Assembly: GCA_021904315.1 (NCBI GenBank)
Contig: CM038912.1
Coordinates: 7,217,061-7,281,060 of the forward strand
Reading direction: 5' to 3'
From: Sphagnum magellanicum
Taxonomy: Eukaryota; Streptophyta; Sphagnopsida; Sphagnales; Sphagnaceae
DNA: 64,000 nucleotides
This document shows positions 24,401 through 39,504 of this stretch, one piece after another. The notes below the pieces were generated by a model. The model did not search any database and was not told the DNA's origin. It worked only from the letters and a program-made list of their open reading frames with translations. Made by a program: the position numbers and the translations under genes. Each line of letters begins with the position of its first letter. The first letter of the stretch is position 1.

Positions 24401-25829
24401 TCTGAACTCATAAGTAGGAATATCAGCTCCACTTGTCCTTCAACTCCCCTGAACGTTTTTTTTGTTGGCATCAATGACACTCACAGAAATACTCAATGGT
24501 AGTACTTGTGAGATCCCATTATTTATCTGTTATCTCTGCACCCAATCTTCTTCACTAGTTTGGTGTTCCTGGAGTGTTTTCTCTGCCAGCTTTACTTAAA
24601 TTGGATGACCATCCTTCACTACAATGAGTTCACCTGACCATCCACATGGGTCAGCTCTAAATTCTGTGTTTGACATAACTCATAAGCATCAAGAAGTTTT
24701 CAATCACAAAGATATTTGTTGGTTATCGACTTTTAGTGGTTAAACTGGACCAGGCAGGTGAAAGAAGTTATTAGCATTCTATAGTATGCCACCTGGCATT
24801 TGTGAGTTGTCTCCAATGATACCAGTTGGCCACACTGGTAGCATTCTGTTGTCAAAACATAGGCTAACAACATCAGTCAATGCCTACTTGTGTGTAGATC
24901 TGCCCAGATGGAAAAACCCTTGAAGCAGAAGCTGCTCATGGTACAGTGACACGGCACTATAGGGTGCACCAAAAGGGTGGTGAAACAAGCACAAATAGTG
25001 TGGCCTCCATTTTTGCTTGGACTCGGGGTCTTGGCCACAGGTACTTCCCAAAAGCCTCTATCCTGTGGCCACCAAAGACTGTTGTTGTTGACTAACAATT
25101 TCTCAGAAGCTGCTGGTGGAACTGCATTTGATCCAGACTGTTGTTGCACACTTGCTTCCTGAGCAATTCCATTTTCTTGCAAGTCCTCACAAAATTGCAG
25201 TTGGGCAGAAGCTTGCATTGTAAATTTTTTTCCCCTCAGATTATGTTATTGATTTCAAATTCCATGACAGGTTCTGGAACAATTCATGTGCAAAATCTCT
25301 GGCAGTGGATCAGAAAGGCTAATAATAGATTTCTGTCTGTCATTTCTTCTTTTTGGGGTGACAGAGGAGAACTTGATGGCAATAGGAGGCTTCAGGACTT
25401 TGCTAAGAAACTTGAAGAGGCAACTGTGGGCACTGTGGAGGGGGCCAAAATGACAAAGGACCTTGCCATCCTTCTCCATGGCTCCAAGTATGTCTAGATG
25501 CCTTCACCTCTCTCTTCTTGAATCACCTAATGGTTTTGTTGTAGTCAATATGGTCAGCCTCATTTGCAAATAGTGGACTTGATAAGACAAACAGGCCTTC
25601 ATGTGAACCAATCTTCAAAAAATTTGTTCGCATTTTCATCATTTCTTAAAGCAATGAATTTCTTCAAACAAGCCGTACACTGAAGGGCCTATAAATTGTA
25701 CACAAATTCATCAACACTCCTGCTGTGTTATGCAGGGTATCAAGGGAGCACTATCTGAACACTGAAGAGTTCATCGATGCTGTTCGAAATGAACTGCTGG
25801 CCAGGTTGCCACAGACATCCAGGCTTTGA
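18405..25829 (+). CDS. NADP-dependent isocitrate dehydrogenase, organelle-targeted form
   Basis: This enzyme oxidatively decarboxylates isocitrate to 2-oxoglutarate, making NADPH. Coding exons: 18405-18819, 19098-19141, 19526-19635, 20047-20084, 20393-20470, 20842-20895, 21524-21625, 22402-22493, 22881-22984, 23350-23421, 23689-23804, 24201-24235, 24898-25040, 25365-25487, 25736-25829. All introns are GT-AG and the phases are consistent, giving 539 aa. Residues 1-122 are rich in Ser, Arg and Ala and poor in acidic residues, as in mitochondrial or plastid presequences. The catalytic body starts at Met123 ([19 protein letters not shown]). It contains the substrate-binding [27 protein letters not shown], the [12 protein letters not shown] metal-site segment, the isocitrate/isopropylmalate dehydrogenase signature [20 protein letters not shown], and the NADP-side segment [13 protein letters not shown]. 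From Met123 it is 417 aa, the normal cytosolic length. No break or missing key residue was seen. Confidence 0.95.
22333..22364. repeat. Perfect 13 bp inverted repeat in ICDH intron 7
   Basis: The arms 'caagggaataata' and 'tattattcccttg' are separated by six bases (gtactg). The hairpin lies about 40 nt upstream of the exon 8 acceptor, in the longest ICDH intron (776 nt). Confidence 0.9.
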
Positions 25830-26550
25830 CCATGGTACACTGCTCTTTTGTCTCACTTGTTTCAAAGAGGAGGGGTAGCTTTTGTTCATTAAACAGAAGT
25901 TCAGTCATGAAAAAAGCACCTTGAAGAAATAAGCTGTTGACAGTTTGAGAGTGTAGAGAAAGATTGTCCATTACTGAGTAACCTGTGTCAGGTAGTAGTA
26001 ATTGGGAGTTGCTTGAGACCCTTGTTGAGACACCGGCTTGAGTTTTTCCCTTCAACTATGTGAACTGAGAGTTTTCATCATGTGAAGTGCTCAGGTACAC
26101 CTACTTCAATCAGCATAATAGAAAGGCCTGCCACTGCATTGACCTATTCTTCCTTCGTGTTCTGAGTTGATTGCTCTACGGACAGAAATGTGCAGTTGCA
26201 TGTCACTCATTCGCTTGGAACCGTGACTTGGAATGTGAAACACGAATGACAATGTTATGCAAAGTTGCATTCCTATTCTAAAGCCTTAATTATTTTGCTC
26301 CTTATCTGCTCCCACATTCGACGAGTGGCAACAAAAGGCAACCCGTTGGTTTCCTGTTAAAACCTCCTATGTACACTTTGAGTTTTGTATCACCTCTTGC
26401 TTACTTACACTTCAGTTCTGCATAACTTTTTAATCTAACTTTTTTCATAATCTTGGAATGAAAATCAATGTTGGTTGGAAGCCAAAGTAGCAAAACTTAG
26501 CCTGATCCCAAGGGAATTCTTTCCATTTTTATCCATATGACATGCAAAAA
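25830..26550 (+). other. Probable 3' UTR and downstream flank of ICDH
   Basis: Base composition stays gene-like to about 26450 and then drops to AT-rich spacer (from about 26540). No other gene is supported. No single polyadenylation site can be chosen. Confidence 0.45.
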
Positions 26551-28784
26551 AAAATATAAGGTACAACAACTTATTGAACATAAATAAATAGTATAATTTA
26601 TTTAAATGTAAATAGGGTGCTTAAATTTTTTATTATTATTAAATATTTTCAAATTTAGTAAATTATTCCTTCAATAAATCATTATTTCATAGCATACTAA
26701 AAAAAATACCATGTTAATCTCATATGCTTCATAAAATATATACAAATAGTAACTTCCCTTATCCCAAATCCACCATTTTGTCCATATCCTACAAGCACCA
26801 ACATTCTACAACCCAATTTGCAATTTGCATTCCAAGAAAATGATGCAATGTGTGAGAAAACATTCAACTTTTCTTCATTGTCCATCCTTTTTACTTATAT
26901 TGAAACTAAAGTGTGGTTGTAGGAGTATGAGGATATCCCGGGCTAAATAACTTGACCAAACCCTTAAATGTTATAGTCAGTTTTCATCATTATGTTGATA
27001 AAACGTACTATTTCTCTCTATGATAGTCTAAAGACTCCGTAGTATGAAGCTCCAAAGCTTATAAGACATAGCATAATCTGTCTAATTTCATTAGCCTTTT
27101 TATTTCAAAATATGTTTTGGTGAACAAGGTGAATTTTATGATAATCTTTTTTTTTGGTGCATTGTGTTCTATAATTTTTAGTAATTTGTATTTTACAATT
27201 ATTCATGCTTTTGATCATATAAAGCACAAGGTTGACTTTGTGATTGGGGATGTCCCTCACAATCGAGACCAATTCCATTCATCTTTTATCCACCAACTAT
27301 TGACTCCTCCATGGAAGAAGCAAGCGGGCCACTACATAAGATTTGTTTGAAAGTTTCATTTTTGTGAATAAATATTCAAACATCAATGGTGATGCAATCT
27401 TGTTCCATGCAAATGACCTTCATCATGGTTTCATATAGATTGAGCACATACATACATACATTTATTTTTGCATAATTATATATATGAAAACATATAGAAT
27501 TTATTCCAATTTATCAATTCATAGTTTAATGGTGATGATGCACATACGCAATGTAGGCAACAAAGTGGAAGCATGTTAGAATCTTGGGTGCACATTATGG
27601 CATTGGAGCTAACTCGATGAAGATGTGTTCAACAAGGAACAAGGTTGCAAAGCCTCTAGTGGAAGTTCAAAATTCCAATCTAGAACCATTGTTCACACAT
27701 AGTTTACATCTTGATTATGTGATGAAAAAACGAATGAAGAAAAATTTGGATTATGAATATAAGTTATATTTTTCATTTCATTTTTCTATCGTAGCTACAC
27801 TATGTTGATGTGAAAACTTAATTTTTCATTTTCTTTTGCAATTTTTTTGCCATTAAGTGCTCAAATTTATTTATTTATTGTGTTGGAATTTTATGCGAAA
27901 TCCATCCCCTATTCTACTATTGCATCCATGTCTTGAGGGATAGGCTTTAACTATGGCTTCTTTATCTTCCCTTACATCCTTCCATGCAAGGACCCCCAAT
28001 AAAACGCAATATTGGTTCGGGCTAATAAGGAATTTCAAAAGGGGAAAGAAGGAAGTAAAGGTTGGAATGATAGATTGAGGGTTGAAGCAAAAAAAAATTC
28101 TTTTTTACCAATCAACTTCTTCATCTCCCTTCAACCTTATGCCTATTTGCTTACATTGATGATGAGGCTTTTGATTTGACACCATGATTTACTACTAGTT
28201 GCATTTGATCATGAACTTGTTTGGTTTTTTTAACATAATTATTATAATACATTATTATGTCTTGGATTGGCACATTAATTTCATGCCTATCTTCTTGTTT
28301 TGTCTCCTTATAAAATTAGTGTGCACCAATGAAATCTCATCCATGTCTTGTAGTTCTCTCTTATTCAGGATTTCACCATGTTTTTTTAAATTATGCGCAT
28401 GCAAAGGAGTTGAAGCACCATGACACAAGGGTTGTACATCATGTTTAACTATTGCCAACATTGTGAAGCCTATTTCATTTGTGCAATCTTTGTCAATTAT
28501 TAAAAATGGAACATGCCATAAAATTTTAGATGTTAGACACAACATTGTCCTTATGGACACAATGACTACATAGTTGAAAAGAACAAACAAATAAATATAT
28601 ATATATATATAATTTAACATGCTCTTAGAAGAATTTCAAGATATAATTTCATTCAATGAATGCAAATAGGCTAGATGCAAAATCTTACCTATAATAACCA
28701 CCTTGAAATAGGACAATGAATTCCATTTCAAATAAATTAGTTAATTGTTCATCATGACTTATTTGTTGTTGTTTATCCAAAGTT

Positions 28785-28975
28785 TTCATTCATCGACCTT
28801 TGATCAATCATTCATGTAGTTTTCATCTACATGTTTTTACTATTTTTCATTTCATAAGTTCACATTTTTCATCCAAACACAATTCTCATTCATACATTTG
28901 TTTCATTCATCCACCTATTGTTCATGGTTTTTCATTCATCATTCAATTATCCATCTTCCATCCAAGGTTTATAGG
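28785..28975. repeat. TTCATTCA-rich degenerate tract
   Basis: This tract is dominated by 'ttcattcat', 'catttcat' and 'tcatcca' words without a fixed period. A similar tract recurs at 30225-30540. Both look like decayed simple-sequence DNA on the same strand. Confidence 0.6.
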
Positions 28976-30224
28976 GGAATTTTTTCCATTTTTTTCCAAA
29001 TGACATGCAAAAAGAAGGTGTAATTTTTTTCAAACCATTTTTTTAATCTACTTGAATGAAAATAAGGTGTTTGAATAATAAACAAAAATATATATTTAGA
29101 ATATAATTTTTAAATTTTCATTTATAGTAATAAATATTTTATTGTTTCATGACATATTTAAAAATACCCTTTTATTTCACACGTTCCATTAAATATTGAA
29201 ACCCCATGGTCAAGGATTTTTTTTTTGAATTAATCCAAATTTATATAGTGTCAATTCAAAAATTATATAATTAAATCTGATTCATAATTTTTTTTAAATA
29301 TCCAAATACTATTTATACATATTATTTATGATTTTTCAAAATGATTTTTTCACAAAATGAAATATATATAGTTTTTGGAATCAATTATTTAAAAATATAT
29401 TCAAATTGAAATATATATAATATATTTTAACATTGTATTACCAAACCTAGGTCCATGCCCTTTGTGTCCTCTATTTACTTAGTGCCTTTTGGTTGCTTCA
29501 ATTTACAACAATTGCATGAGATTAAATGAAGCAATTTTAAATTTGTTTAAATGTTATTACATTTGTTTCATATCCATAGAATTACCTTACTACATAATTA
29601 CATAAACAACTTGAAGCCATCAGCTAGGTAGGTAGGTAAATAACCTAGGTATGTAGGTACATCCTACCTACATATGCCTATGTATCAATTTACATAGCTA
29701 TTTTAATTTTTTCAAAATTCAATTAATATGCCATTTGGCAATTTTTATTGTGTCATGTGTCATCATTTAAGACCATATAAACAAAACAATCATAATGGAT
29801 CTAGTTGAGATCAATATTTCAAAAAATAATAATTTTCCCCCAAAATTCCTATAATGACACATGTCAAATGTTGATGGATTGACGAAAACTAACATCAACA
29901 TGACATTTCATTGTAGTTGCAAACTAGTTGCATTAGAATTGCATAATAGTTGTTTGTATATAGTTGTGCATGAGTTGCATGAATTGCATAGGTATATGGT
30001 TTCACATACAATGAATATTAATTACATTTGTTGCAACTCATGCGACTTGTTTGATAGCACTCATGCTCATAGAAATATGTTGAATTGCAATGAGTTGCAA
30101 ATGTTCATTGTAAGTTATAACTCAAAAACCCAATTGCAAGGCCAATTGTGAATCACCCTATTTTTTCATAATGACTCTAAATAAATTTAAAGAATACAAA
30201 TAGTAACTTCCCTTAACAAGTTTT

Positions 30225-30540
30225 CCATTCATATAATTTCATCAATCATTTCAACTTCTTTCATTCATAGTTTTTACTTATCTACCATTTGCATTCATTC
30301 AACCAAATTGTCTTTGGTTTCCCATTCATTTGTTTCCAATTCACCCATATTTCATTGATCTAACTTCCATCCATTATTCACACATCTTTCAACCACAAGT
30401 TCCACTCGTTTCTTATTTTCAATCATCCAATTGTCATCTAAGGTTTCCTATTCATCCACAATTTTAATTCATCGTTCTTTCATTCATCCAACATTTTTTT
30501 CATTCATTCATTTTCATCCATATTTTACATTTTCCGTGGT
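30225..30540. repeat. TTCATTCA-rich degenerate tract
   Basis: This is a second and longer tract of the same word family ('cattcatcca', 'cattcattcatt'), with interruptions. It shares word content but no alignable unit with 28785-28975. Confidence 0.6.
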
Positions 30541-33500
30541 GTTCACACTCATGTGTGCACCAAATAACATTCCCTTGCATTGCAAAAGGATCCCATGTTC
30601 ATTCCATGTCTTAGTGTGATAAATTGGCCAAAGACATATCTTGAGATTGCAACTTATGATTTTGCAAGTTGTATTCAAATATTGTATTTGAATGAAGTTG
30701 CAACACAATTGAACAAATGAACATTTGGCAACCTGACATTGGGAAAATAGTTACATGTAGCTAAATATTATTACAGAGGTTGTAATTGTTGTAACAACAA
30801 TATGAATAGGCTCAAGTTGAGGACTCTCAAGGGGTTCACTTTTGGAGATTAAAAAATGTAGATATTCATTTTGGTTTGTACAAATGATTATACAATCCAA
30901 CTTTTGTCCCACAATTTTTTTGGTGGCATGTGTTTATAATGTAAATATGTAAATAATGCATAATAATGTGATGCATAATTGGTATGTGGTAGAACAAAAA
31001 AATTGATTGATTATGAATAGTTGTAATATAATAAGTAATGCATAGTTATAATGCAATTGGGGGAGATAATGCCCATCTTATCCAAGCAACCATGGTGAGC
31101 CTTAAATCATTGGTTGTTTGTCCATACCTTGGAAAGGTGAGGTGTTTAAAAGGTTTTACCATGATGTAACTTAGGTAGTAATTGGTTATAATGTCTATTT
31201 TGGTTAACTAAACACATGGTGTTTAAGTTAAATGGAAGAACAAAAACCCAAAGAAAATTATACTTTTGCAAGTAATGAACCTACAAAAAAAATACAACTA
31301 ACACACACCATCATTTCCTACATTCAATCTTCCACACAAAATTCAATTTATATTTCAATTACGTTTCATATACATGTATGTGTGTATGAATATTATACCT
31401 TCTATTAATTTGTTCTCCATTACAATTACAAAGGTCAAACTTATTACATGTACAACAAAACATCACAACCATTTATTCATATTATCTTCTTATTAAAGAA
31501 ATTATTTCATTCTAACTAACATGGTTGTGTTACAAAAATTATTCCTTTGTCACCCAAATTACTTATGTTTAGATGAAAATACACAATTCAAGCATTCAAT
31601 ATTATTGCAAACATGTTTTATTTCATCAATACATCACTTAAGTTGAATTTGAAATGCACTTGTTAGATGAACATACAACATAGAAAAATGTATTAAAAAA
31701 CTTGTGAATATTATAAACACCTTTGGTTGTCCTCAACTTGTCACGACCTTATAAAAATCCTAGTTATAAAAATTGTATTCCAAATCATATCATTCACAAA
31801 CCACTCTACTCATATCATAAAATCAACATTATTCTATGTTAATGCCTCCTAATGATTCTTCACTCTAAGTTGCTACTTGTTGTATAAGGCCTCTAGTGCA
31901 AACTCGATCACCATGGCTTCCATAGCATTACAAATCAACGTTATGGACCTTTTCAACAAAACATATGACATGCTCATGACCTTGACAAGATACCCCCAAC
32001 AAATTCCATTTAGCCATATTTGATCTTAGATTTGATATGAGTTTATTTCATAGCTTTTGAGGACTCCTAGTACAAAGTTATGCTAGTACACATAAAAGCT
32101 TCCAAACTCTTAAAATTTCAAGTTTACATAACATAGAAAACATCATCTTGGCTCCAAAGGAAAAAAAAAAACAAAATGTTCCAAACTATGACACCAATTC
32201 AAACCTTCTTATTTTTCAAGTTCAATTGACATCAACATAAGTGTAATCACACAATGAATACACCATCCATCAAGGTCCATCATCAATTCCTTTTGGCATT
32301 ATTACACACCCTTCCATATTATCTACAAGCCACAAAAAGATAAATTTCACCATCCACTCCCTATTGTGTTGCATCATAAACACCACCACCATGCATATCA
32401 CTTGCAAAAGTCATTCTTGACACCTATAATTAATATGTTTTGTTTCCAAAATGGGTTAAAACACACTATAATGGTCAAAAAATGTTGTAACAAATTCTTT
32501 GAAATTGTGTGACTTTCAACTTTCTCCAACCCAATGTTTAAAAATGTTGTCATAAATTATATTCAAATAAAGTAGTTCAACTATCAAATAATGCAATTGT
32601 CAAAAGAAATTACATTTTTTGATTGATATTAAATACATTTGTGAAAAATTAATACATGTACCAATATATTGTAAAATGCAAATATACTTCTAAAATGATT
32701 CAAATGATTACAACATTTGATAAAGTACTTAGTCATATATATTGAATATGAGTTGATTATACCATTTCAATTTCGTATGAAAAGTTCCACTCATATGATT
32801 TCACAAAAAACATTTGGATCATGAAGTTTTTCATTCAAACAAGCAACATTACGTTGAAGAAAAAAATTTGTTGAAAAAAAAAGTTCGTTGAAAAATTATT
32901 TTCATTTGAAAGATAAAAAGAATTATGTTGGAAGCCTTTGTATTAAAATCCATTTTACATATTTATCAAGATGTTAGATGAAATCAAAAAAAAAAAAAAA
33001 AAAAACCTCAAAATAATACAAAATGTACTAAAAAAAAACATTTTCATACCAAAAGTGGCCCCCCTAGTAGTGTGTTTTCACCCAAATAACCATCGTTATG
33101 ATATAACTTTTTCATCCAATCAATTTTCCATTACATGAGCACAAGAATAACACCATGGTTGCCTACTTCATTGAAGTTCAAAGGGAGGAAAATAAAAATA
33201 TTTTCAATTTATTGTGCTTCGTAAATATGTAAACCCCTTCAGTTATTTACACAAACATCAATAAATGTGTAGTTATCAATAAAACTCTACAACTTTAAAT
33301 GGGCCAAAGATTTTAATAATTACAACACAAGGAAATGGATGAAACTAATTTAATATTGTTTTACATTAGAAAAAATAACATCATAAACTAAGAATTAGGC
33401 ATTTATTTGATGCAACCTCATGGTGGCCACATCTTTCTTTTCCAATTATTAATTCTAACGTCAACATATAAAATTTTGATGTTTGTCAACTGGTTATTGT

Positions 33501-36500
33501 TATTTCCTCTTATAACTTGAGTTCCAATTGCAATCTAGAAAATCTTGGTTAACAAATAAAAGATGGCCATAGAACCAAACATTCAAGTTCTTGCATTTAG
33601 ACAACTAGATAGCCTTGTATCTTGGAAAAGGTAAGATGTATGAGGGTTAATTTTTTAAAATTATTGGTTGAACATAAATACAATTAGAATATGAATCATC
33701 AATGTTTAAACCTTAAATATATAAATGAACATTTATCAAATTTGGAATTAATCACTTCAAAGTTTCCAATGTGAAAGATCCATATGACAATCCTTTTATT
33801 TTATTATGAAACTCATATTTACCCAATTTCACATTATATGATAATCATTAATGGTAATCAATTCTACATGCACTCATGTTAGACAATCACTTTTAGTAAT
33901 ATAGCTTCATTGTTATGACTTTGACCCCTATGACCTTGAAAAAATTTAGGGTTTAAAATTATGGAAAAAAAAGAAGGATTGTCTATATAAGAAGTCTACA
34001 TGCATTATCACTTGCAAAAACTTTAGAAGCTTTAGGTTGTGACAAAAGTAAAACACTAATTTATGGGATATGTTTTTAATTTATAAGTGCCCCAATGTTG
34101 TTTACTGAAGTCCATGTATAAGTGATCACAATTATGTAATACTTGGTCTAGCAAAAGGGATTGTCACAAAAATATTTATTATTATTATTGTAAGATAGGG
34201 ACCATGTAATATGTACCATGCAATAACTTATGTGGGTGTTTGCATGATATAATACAAACCAAAAAAATAGCAATTTGATAATTGCAACACATTTTCAATG
34301 TGCCTTTTTAGATATTTGAAAATGTTGTGATGGAAATGTGTAATTAAATATAGATAACATTCTAAACCCATTATGTTGTGACATTGGTGCACATATGATT
34401 AAATTCAATTGTCAATGGGACTAAATTTTTAATTGCAAGAGTTTTTAACAACATTATAATTTAACAAAAGGAATAAGAAATAATAGTTTAAATGAAAATT
34501 GGTTCATTAGATTTTTCACATACAAAAGAGATAGGTAATCATAATCAATAATTTTCATCAAAGCTTTCAATTTTTCTTAAAGTTGTGAAACTCAAATTAA
34601 ATGATACATAAATATTTGATAGTACATTATGTTGTGATAATATTGATGAGTACTTATGATCCTCTCAAGTTATAAATGTGTTACCATTGAAGATGTAGTT
34701 GGGTTAGTGTCTTTTGAATAATTTTACAAAAATAGAGTGAATTTTTTACTAAATAAAAAATGTTAAACTGTCAAACATGGTGGTTTAAACAATTTTAACA
34801 AAATTATTGGTGTACATTTACAAATAGGCACAACTATAAACCAATTGTATATTCCATTAAAAGAAAAAAATATTGTTTATAATCAAATTTTGTAACTAAA
34901 AAATGTTGTTTATAATTGAAAAGTATTTGCAAATGAAATTTCTTAATTACAAAAATTGATTGCAAATAAAAAAATTTCTTCTAATGTTTATAGTTGATAT
35001 AATTTATTTTGTTTTAAAAGCCTAGTACCATATGTGATTTTTAGAAGAATTCAAAGTGAATGAAATTTTACATGTTGGATGAATGCAAGTTATAGTGGTT
35101 CACTTTTGGTGTCACTATGGTAATTTCTACAAGGTGTTGTGTGTTTAAATGTTTAAAGTGAATAATTTAATCTTAATGCATTAAATGATGATTCATTTCA
35201 AACTAACAACTTGATTATGAAGACATTTGCACAATTATTTTTTGAAAGTATTGCATTCATTAATTATCAATAGTGAACTTTTGAAATAAAAAAATGGATT
35301 GATCAATTGGTTGGATTGTTAAGAAATTCAACAATTCATATTGAATTTCAATTCAAATTGTTTATAATGATTAAAAATGGGTTGAAGAATGAAACGATAA
35401 AATTAAGTGTGAAATCTTTTTTTGTGAAACCTTAACCAAATGGTAATTATGAACTTTTAAAAGGTCAAAACTAGACCTTATTTTCAAAAGTCCTTTTGAA
35501 ATGAATTTTTGTGTTTGTCAAAATTTCTATGCCCAATGGATATATAATTGAAATATGCTTATATGTTTATATTCTTATGGATTTTATGGGTTTTTTCTTT
35601 TAGGATTTCCAAAGTGATTTCACCATACCAACTAACAACAACATTTTTAATATGGGTTTTCATTTAGTTTTAAGAGGTTTCATAAGTGAGTGAAATTGTA
35701 GTGGTCAAAGATTACACTAATGAAATCTTAGAATTAAAAACCATATCCATATGGATAATATGTAAAAGCATGCTAAGGACTTTTGGGAGTTTTACATTTG
35801 CCTAAAATGAGCCACTATAGCTTACATTCACCTTGTTGCTACTTTTGATACTATATGTACTTCATGTTTTGGGATAAATTGTTTACATCATACCATACAT
35901 TTATTGATATGGGTATTTTGCTAAATATATGTTTACATAGACATTATATTAAATTAACATTGATATATACCTTGGGATTTTAACTTTTAACACAACATGT
36001 CAAAACATGATCTAAACATATATCAACAATTAACTATATGCATAAAATATAACAAAAGATGGCATGAAATATAATTCTAAATTCTAACCTTTTAACCTCT
36101 TTGAATTTTATGACATATTTATTGTGTTTCTTTTATTGAATATGCAAGAGTTACCGTACATATTAATATGGAATCTATATTCAAATAATAATTTTTTTTG
36201 TTAGATTTTTATTTTTACTAGGGAAGTTATGAAATGCCATTAAATTGCATGTACCTAATAATGAAATATTAGGGTCAATTGAACATAGGTTGTGCAATTT
36301 CATACCACTTAAAGAATTTAACATGCCTTGGACAATGCTATTTTTGGGGGGAAATTTTCACAACTTGGCCAAAAAAAATCAGAGAATGATGAAAAAACAT
36401 GAAAATTTTGTGATTTTTAGTGATTTTTGGGCCATTTTTCTGAAATAAAAGTAATTAGATTAATCACATCTAGACATAGGCACTTTCTAGGCTACCACTT

Positions 36501-39177
36501 GCAACAACACTTTTGCAAAAATGTTATAGCTCACCTAGGATTGTTGCCATTTAATGTTGATTGATGTTGAGGATTTTCAATGGGTGACCTACTTGCGGAA
36601 TTTGAGGAAAAAAAAAACCTTATGTAACCAAAAGAAATGATACTCATAACTAAAGGAGACAAACTCATTATCTATTATAATCAACAATAAAAGAAACTTA
36701 AATTACTTTATTGCCCTAAGATAACAACAAGAAGTGCTATACAACAAAAACCCAAACCTTGCCAAGTCCAAAGCTTAAGAATGAAACCCTGGTCTTGCTA
36801 TAATAATTCTCACAACATATATGAATTGAACATCATTTTACATGCATCAAGGTTATTGATGAATCTTCACCAATTGTTGCACACTTCCTATTAAAAAAAA
36901 ACAATATTTCTTAAGTTATGGAGGTCTAATTAGAAATTAGATCCCTCATTGTACATTCAATCCTTTAAGCTACTAAAATCGCACCCCTTATTATGGAATG
37001 CATCACGTTGGTTCAATTTCTCAATGACCTCGAAACATTAATCCCCCTTCCCAACCATATTGTTGTTCAATATTGGAACAATTTCTATGCAAATGGCAAT
37101 CATTAGGTTTATGTAAAACCACTAAGATAATAAGTAAAGATGTTCATAAAGCTCTAGGGCATGGACTTGATTTTCCAATTAATAGAGGTTCGGATTGTCC
37201 TCACATCTTGCTTCAATTCAAGGATACTTCTCATGCTCACCACTCCATAAAACCAGCTACCAAGATTGGACTAAAACCCTTAAATGTTCCCAAGTCAAAT
37301 GTGTGGTTTTAGGATTTTCTACATGCCCAATTTTCTACAACTCAAACCACCTTGTTTTGTCATCACATTTCATCACCAACCCCTCATACAAAAGCTAAGA
37401 AATACATAGTGCACTATCATTAAACATATATTAGTGTAACAAAAGAAAACTCAACAACTATATAAGCTTAGCATAAAATCCTAAATACGTAACTAGGGTA
37501 ATAACTTAGCTCAATCAATCCATCTATTCCACTTCTTCTTCTACCTTTTATTTGCAATTGTATTATCTTCCTTTTCCCATTTCCAAAACTTCATCGATGC
37601 AGTTCCATCCTCCGCCATCAACAACCTTGAGATAAGTCTTGCATTACCCACAAACAACAAATTGACCTTTTGTCCCTCACATGTTCTGTTCAAATTCTTA
37701 CAACAATGGATAATCGAAGGAAATAAACAATGATGAAAAGCTTTTCGTTGTCTATGTGCAGAAAGTTAATAATGACAAAAATCTAAAAACCTAAAAATTA
37801 CATGTGTTCACATTGAAAGTATATCAACTTTTCAAGTCCACCTCATTTCAGTTCACACTTGGTCTTGGACAAACAAAAGGTAAACAAAGGCTAGCAATGT
37901 TATTCAACCATTATACAATATCAACAACATAAAAAAAACACAAGCTGAGGACATTTATTGACAAAAAAATCAATTTTAAGAATACTATAAACTCATTTAT
38001 TTGCATATGTAAGTTTTTTTCAAAAAAATTTAAACTCATGCCATCACTAAGTAAAAGCAATAAAAACATGTTGAAATGTATGTATTGCAATTAACTTTTA
38101 TAAAGCACAATAGGTTGATGCATGCCACTTAGAAAGTGACATACATAGAATACTCCCATAACATGAATTAACACCAGACGTGTTACAGCTCAATTGTCAA
38201 GGATGCAAGAATCTGATGGTAAGCTTTTGGGAACATGAAATTAGGGGTCATCAAGGCTTTCACAACTCGTAATTTGTTCATTTTTTTTAGTGTTAAATGT
38301 TTAGTTAGTTATTGCATACATATCAAAAAATGGCCCATGCATGTTTTAAGTTGGTATTTACATTGGACATGACTTTGAGGTGTTTCTATCATTTGGATAA
38401 CCTTGAATAAATTTTGTTCTTTTTAGAATATTCAAACATGTCTTGACCATATTTGTTCAACCTACATGTGAAGTACAAGTTTGATTCAACAAAAACTTTG
38501 GTTATTTTGTGGAATCATGCATATCAATATGACAACTAACTTTCCCATTTTTGTCATGGAATTTTAAAAAATGGAAATCGTTTAAAGCTTAAACATCGAT
38601 GATCCTTGTAAATTCTAAATTTTAATTGAGATGATGAAATATGCACGGTCCAATATACCATTTTTATGATTATGAACTTGTTGGGTTTGACACGAGCTTT
38701 ACATGTCAACCCCATGTATTTAAGTTGAAGGGTTCATGCAACCGTTTATTAACCAAATTTGAAATCTTGAACCAATAGCATAATCAAATTGTCAATATCC
38801 AAAACCCAATTGTGTTTTTTCTCAATGAAATGACCATAGACATTTAGTTCTAATTTGTTGGGTTGTTGAACCTTGTCTTTGTGCACAAAGACCACAAATA
38901 TGTTAATTAGCCTAGATAATTAGTCTGGAAACAATAATTATTGACAAATATCCATTTTCATTTGCATGTCCATTTCATAACAATAGTGACATTAAAAAAG
39001 GATTCATTTGAAAAAATAATGAATTCCTTTCATAGTGATAAAAAGCGTTTACAATAGACCCACAAAATTATCAAACAAATTCAAAAGGCCAAATAAGCAT
39101 TGTATTTGACAACAATGATATTATGATCAAAGCAAGGTTACTACTTTTTCAGCCTTTTTTGTACTGGTCAAATTTCA

Positions 39178-39504
39178 CCCCCCCCCCCCCAAATAAAAAT
39201 AAAATGAAAAATGTGAAAATGAAACTAGATTTACATTTTTGGTTAATAGTAGGTAGCCAAAAATATAAATGAATACTTTAATGTTTTTACTTTCATATAT
39301 ATATATATAGTTGGCAGCCAAATTTAGATAAAACTTCTTATGGATGATCGTCATTTTGGCTATATCACAAAATCAACCCCTAAAATTAATTTAATTAAAA
39401 TTTAATTATAAATTTATTTTTTAATTAAAAATTTAATAAATTATTTTAATATTATTTTAAACTTATTTAATTTTTAAAAAAGTGCATGGGCGGGGGGGGG
39501 GGGG
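39178..39504. repeat. Segment bounded by C13 and G13 homopolymers
   Basis: A run of 13 C (39178-39190) and a run of 13 G (39492-39504) bracket about 300 bp of very AT-rich DNA containing an (AT)n run near 39296-39309. The runs are mutually inverted. No gene is present. Confidence 0.7.

Larger units (their letters stand above)
26551..39170. other. 12.6 kb AT-rich intergenic desert
   Basis: No reading frame with recognisable motifs, no RNA gene and no intact transposon was seen. Local features are (AT)n at about 28595-28611, a block of GTAGGTAG-type words at 29625-29690 and long A runs (32161-32172, 32986-33005). TTCATTCA-rich low-complexity tracts are listed separately. Most of the sequence is probably very old decayed repeat DNA. 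Confidence 0.5.
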
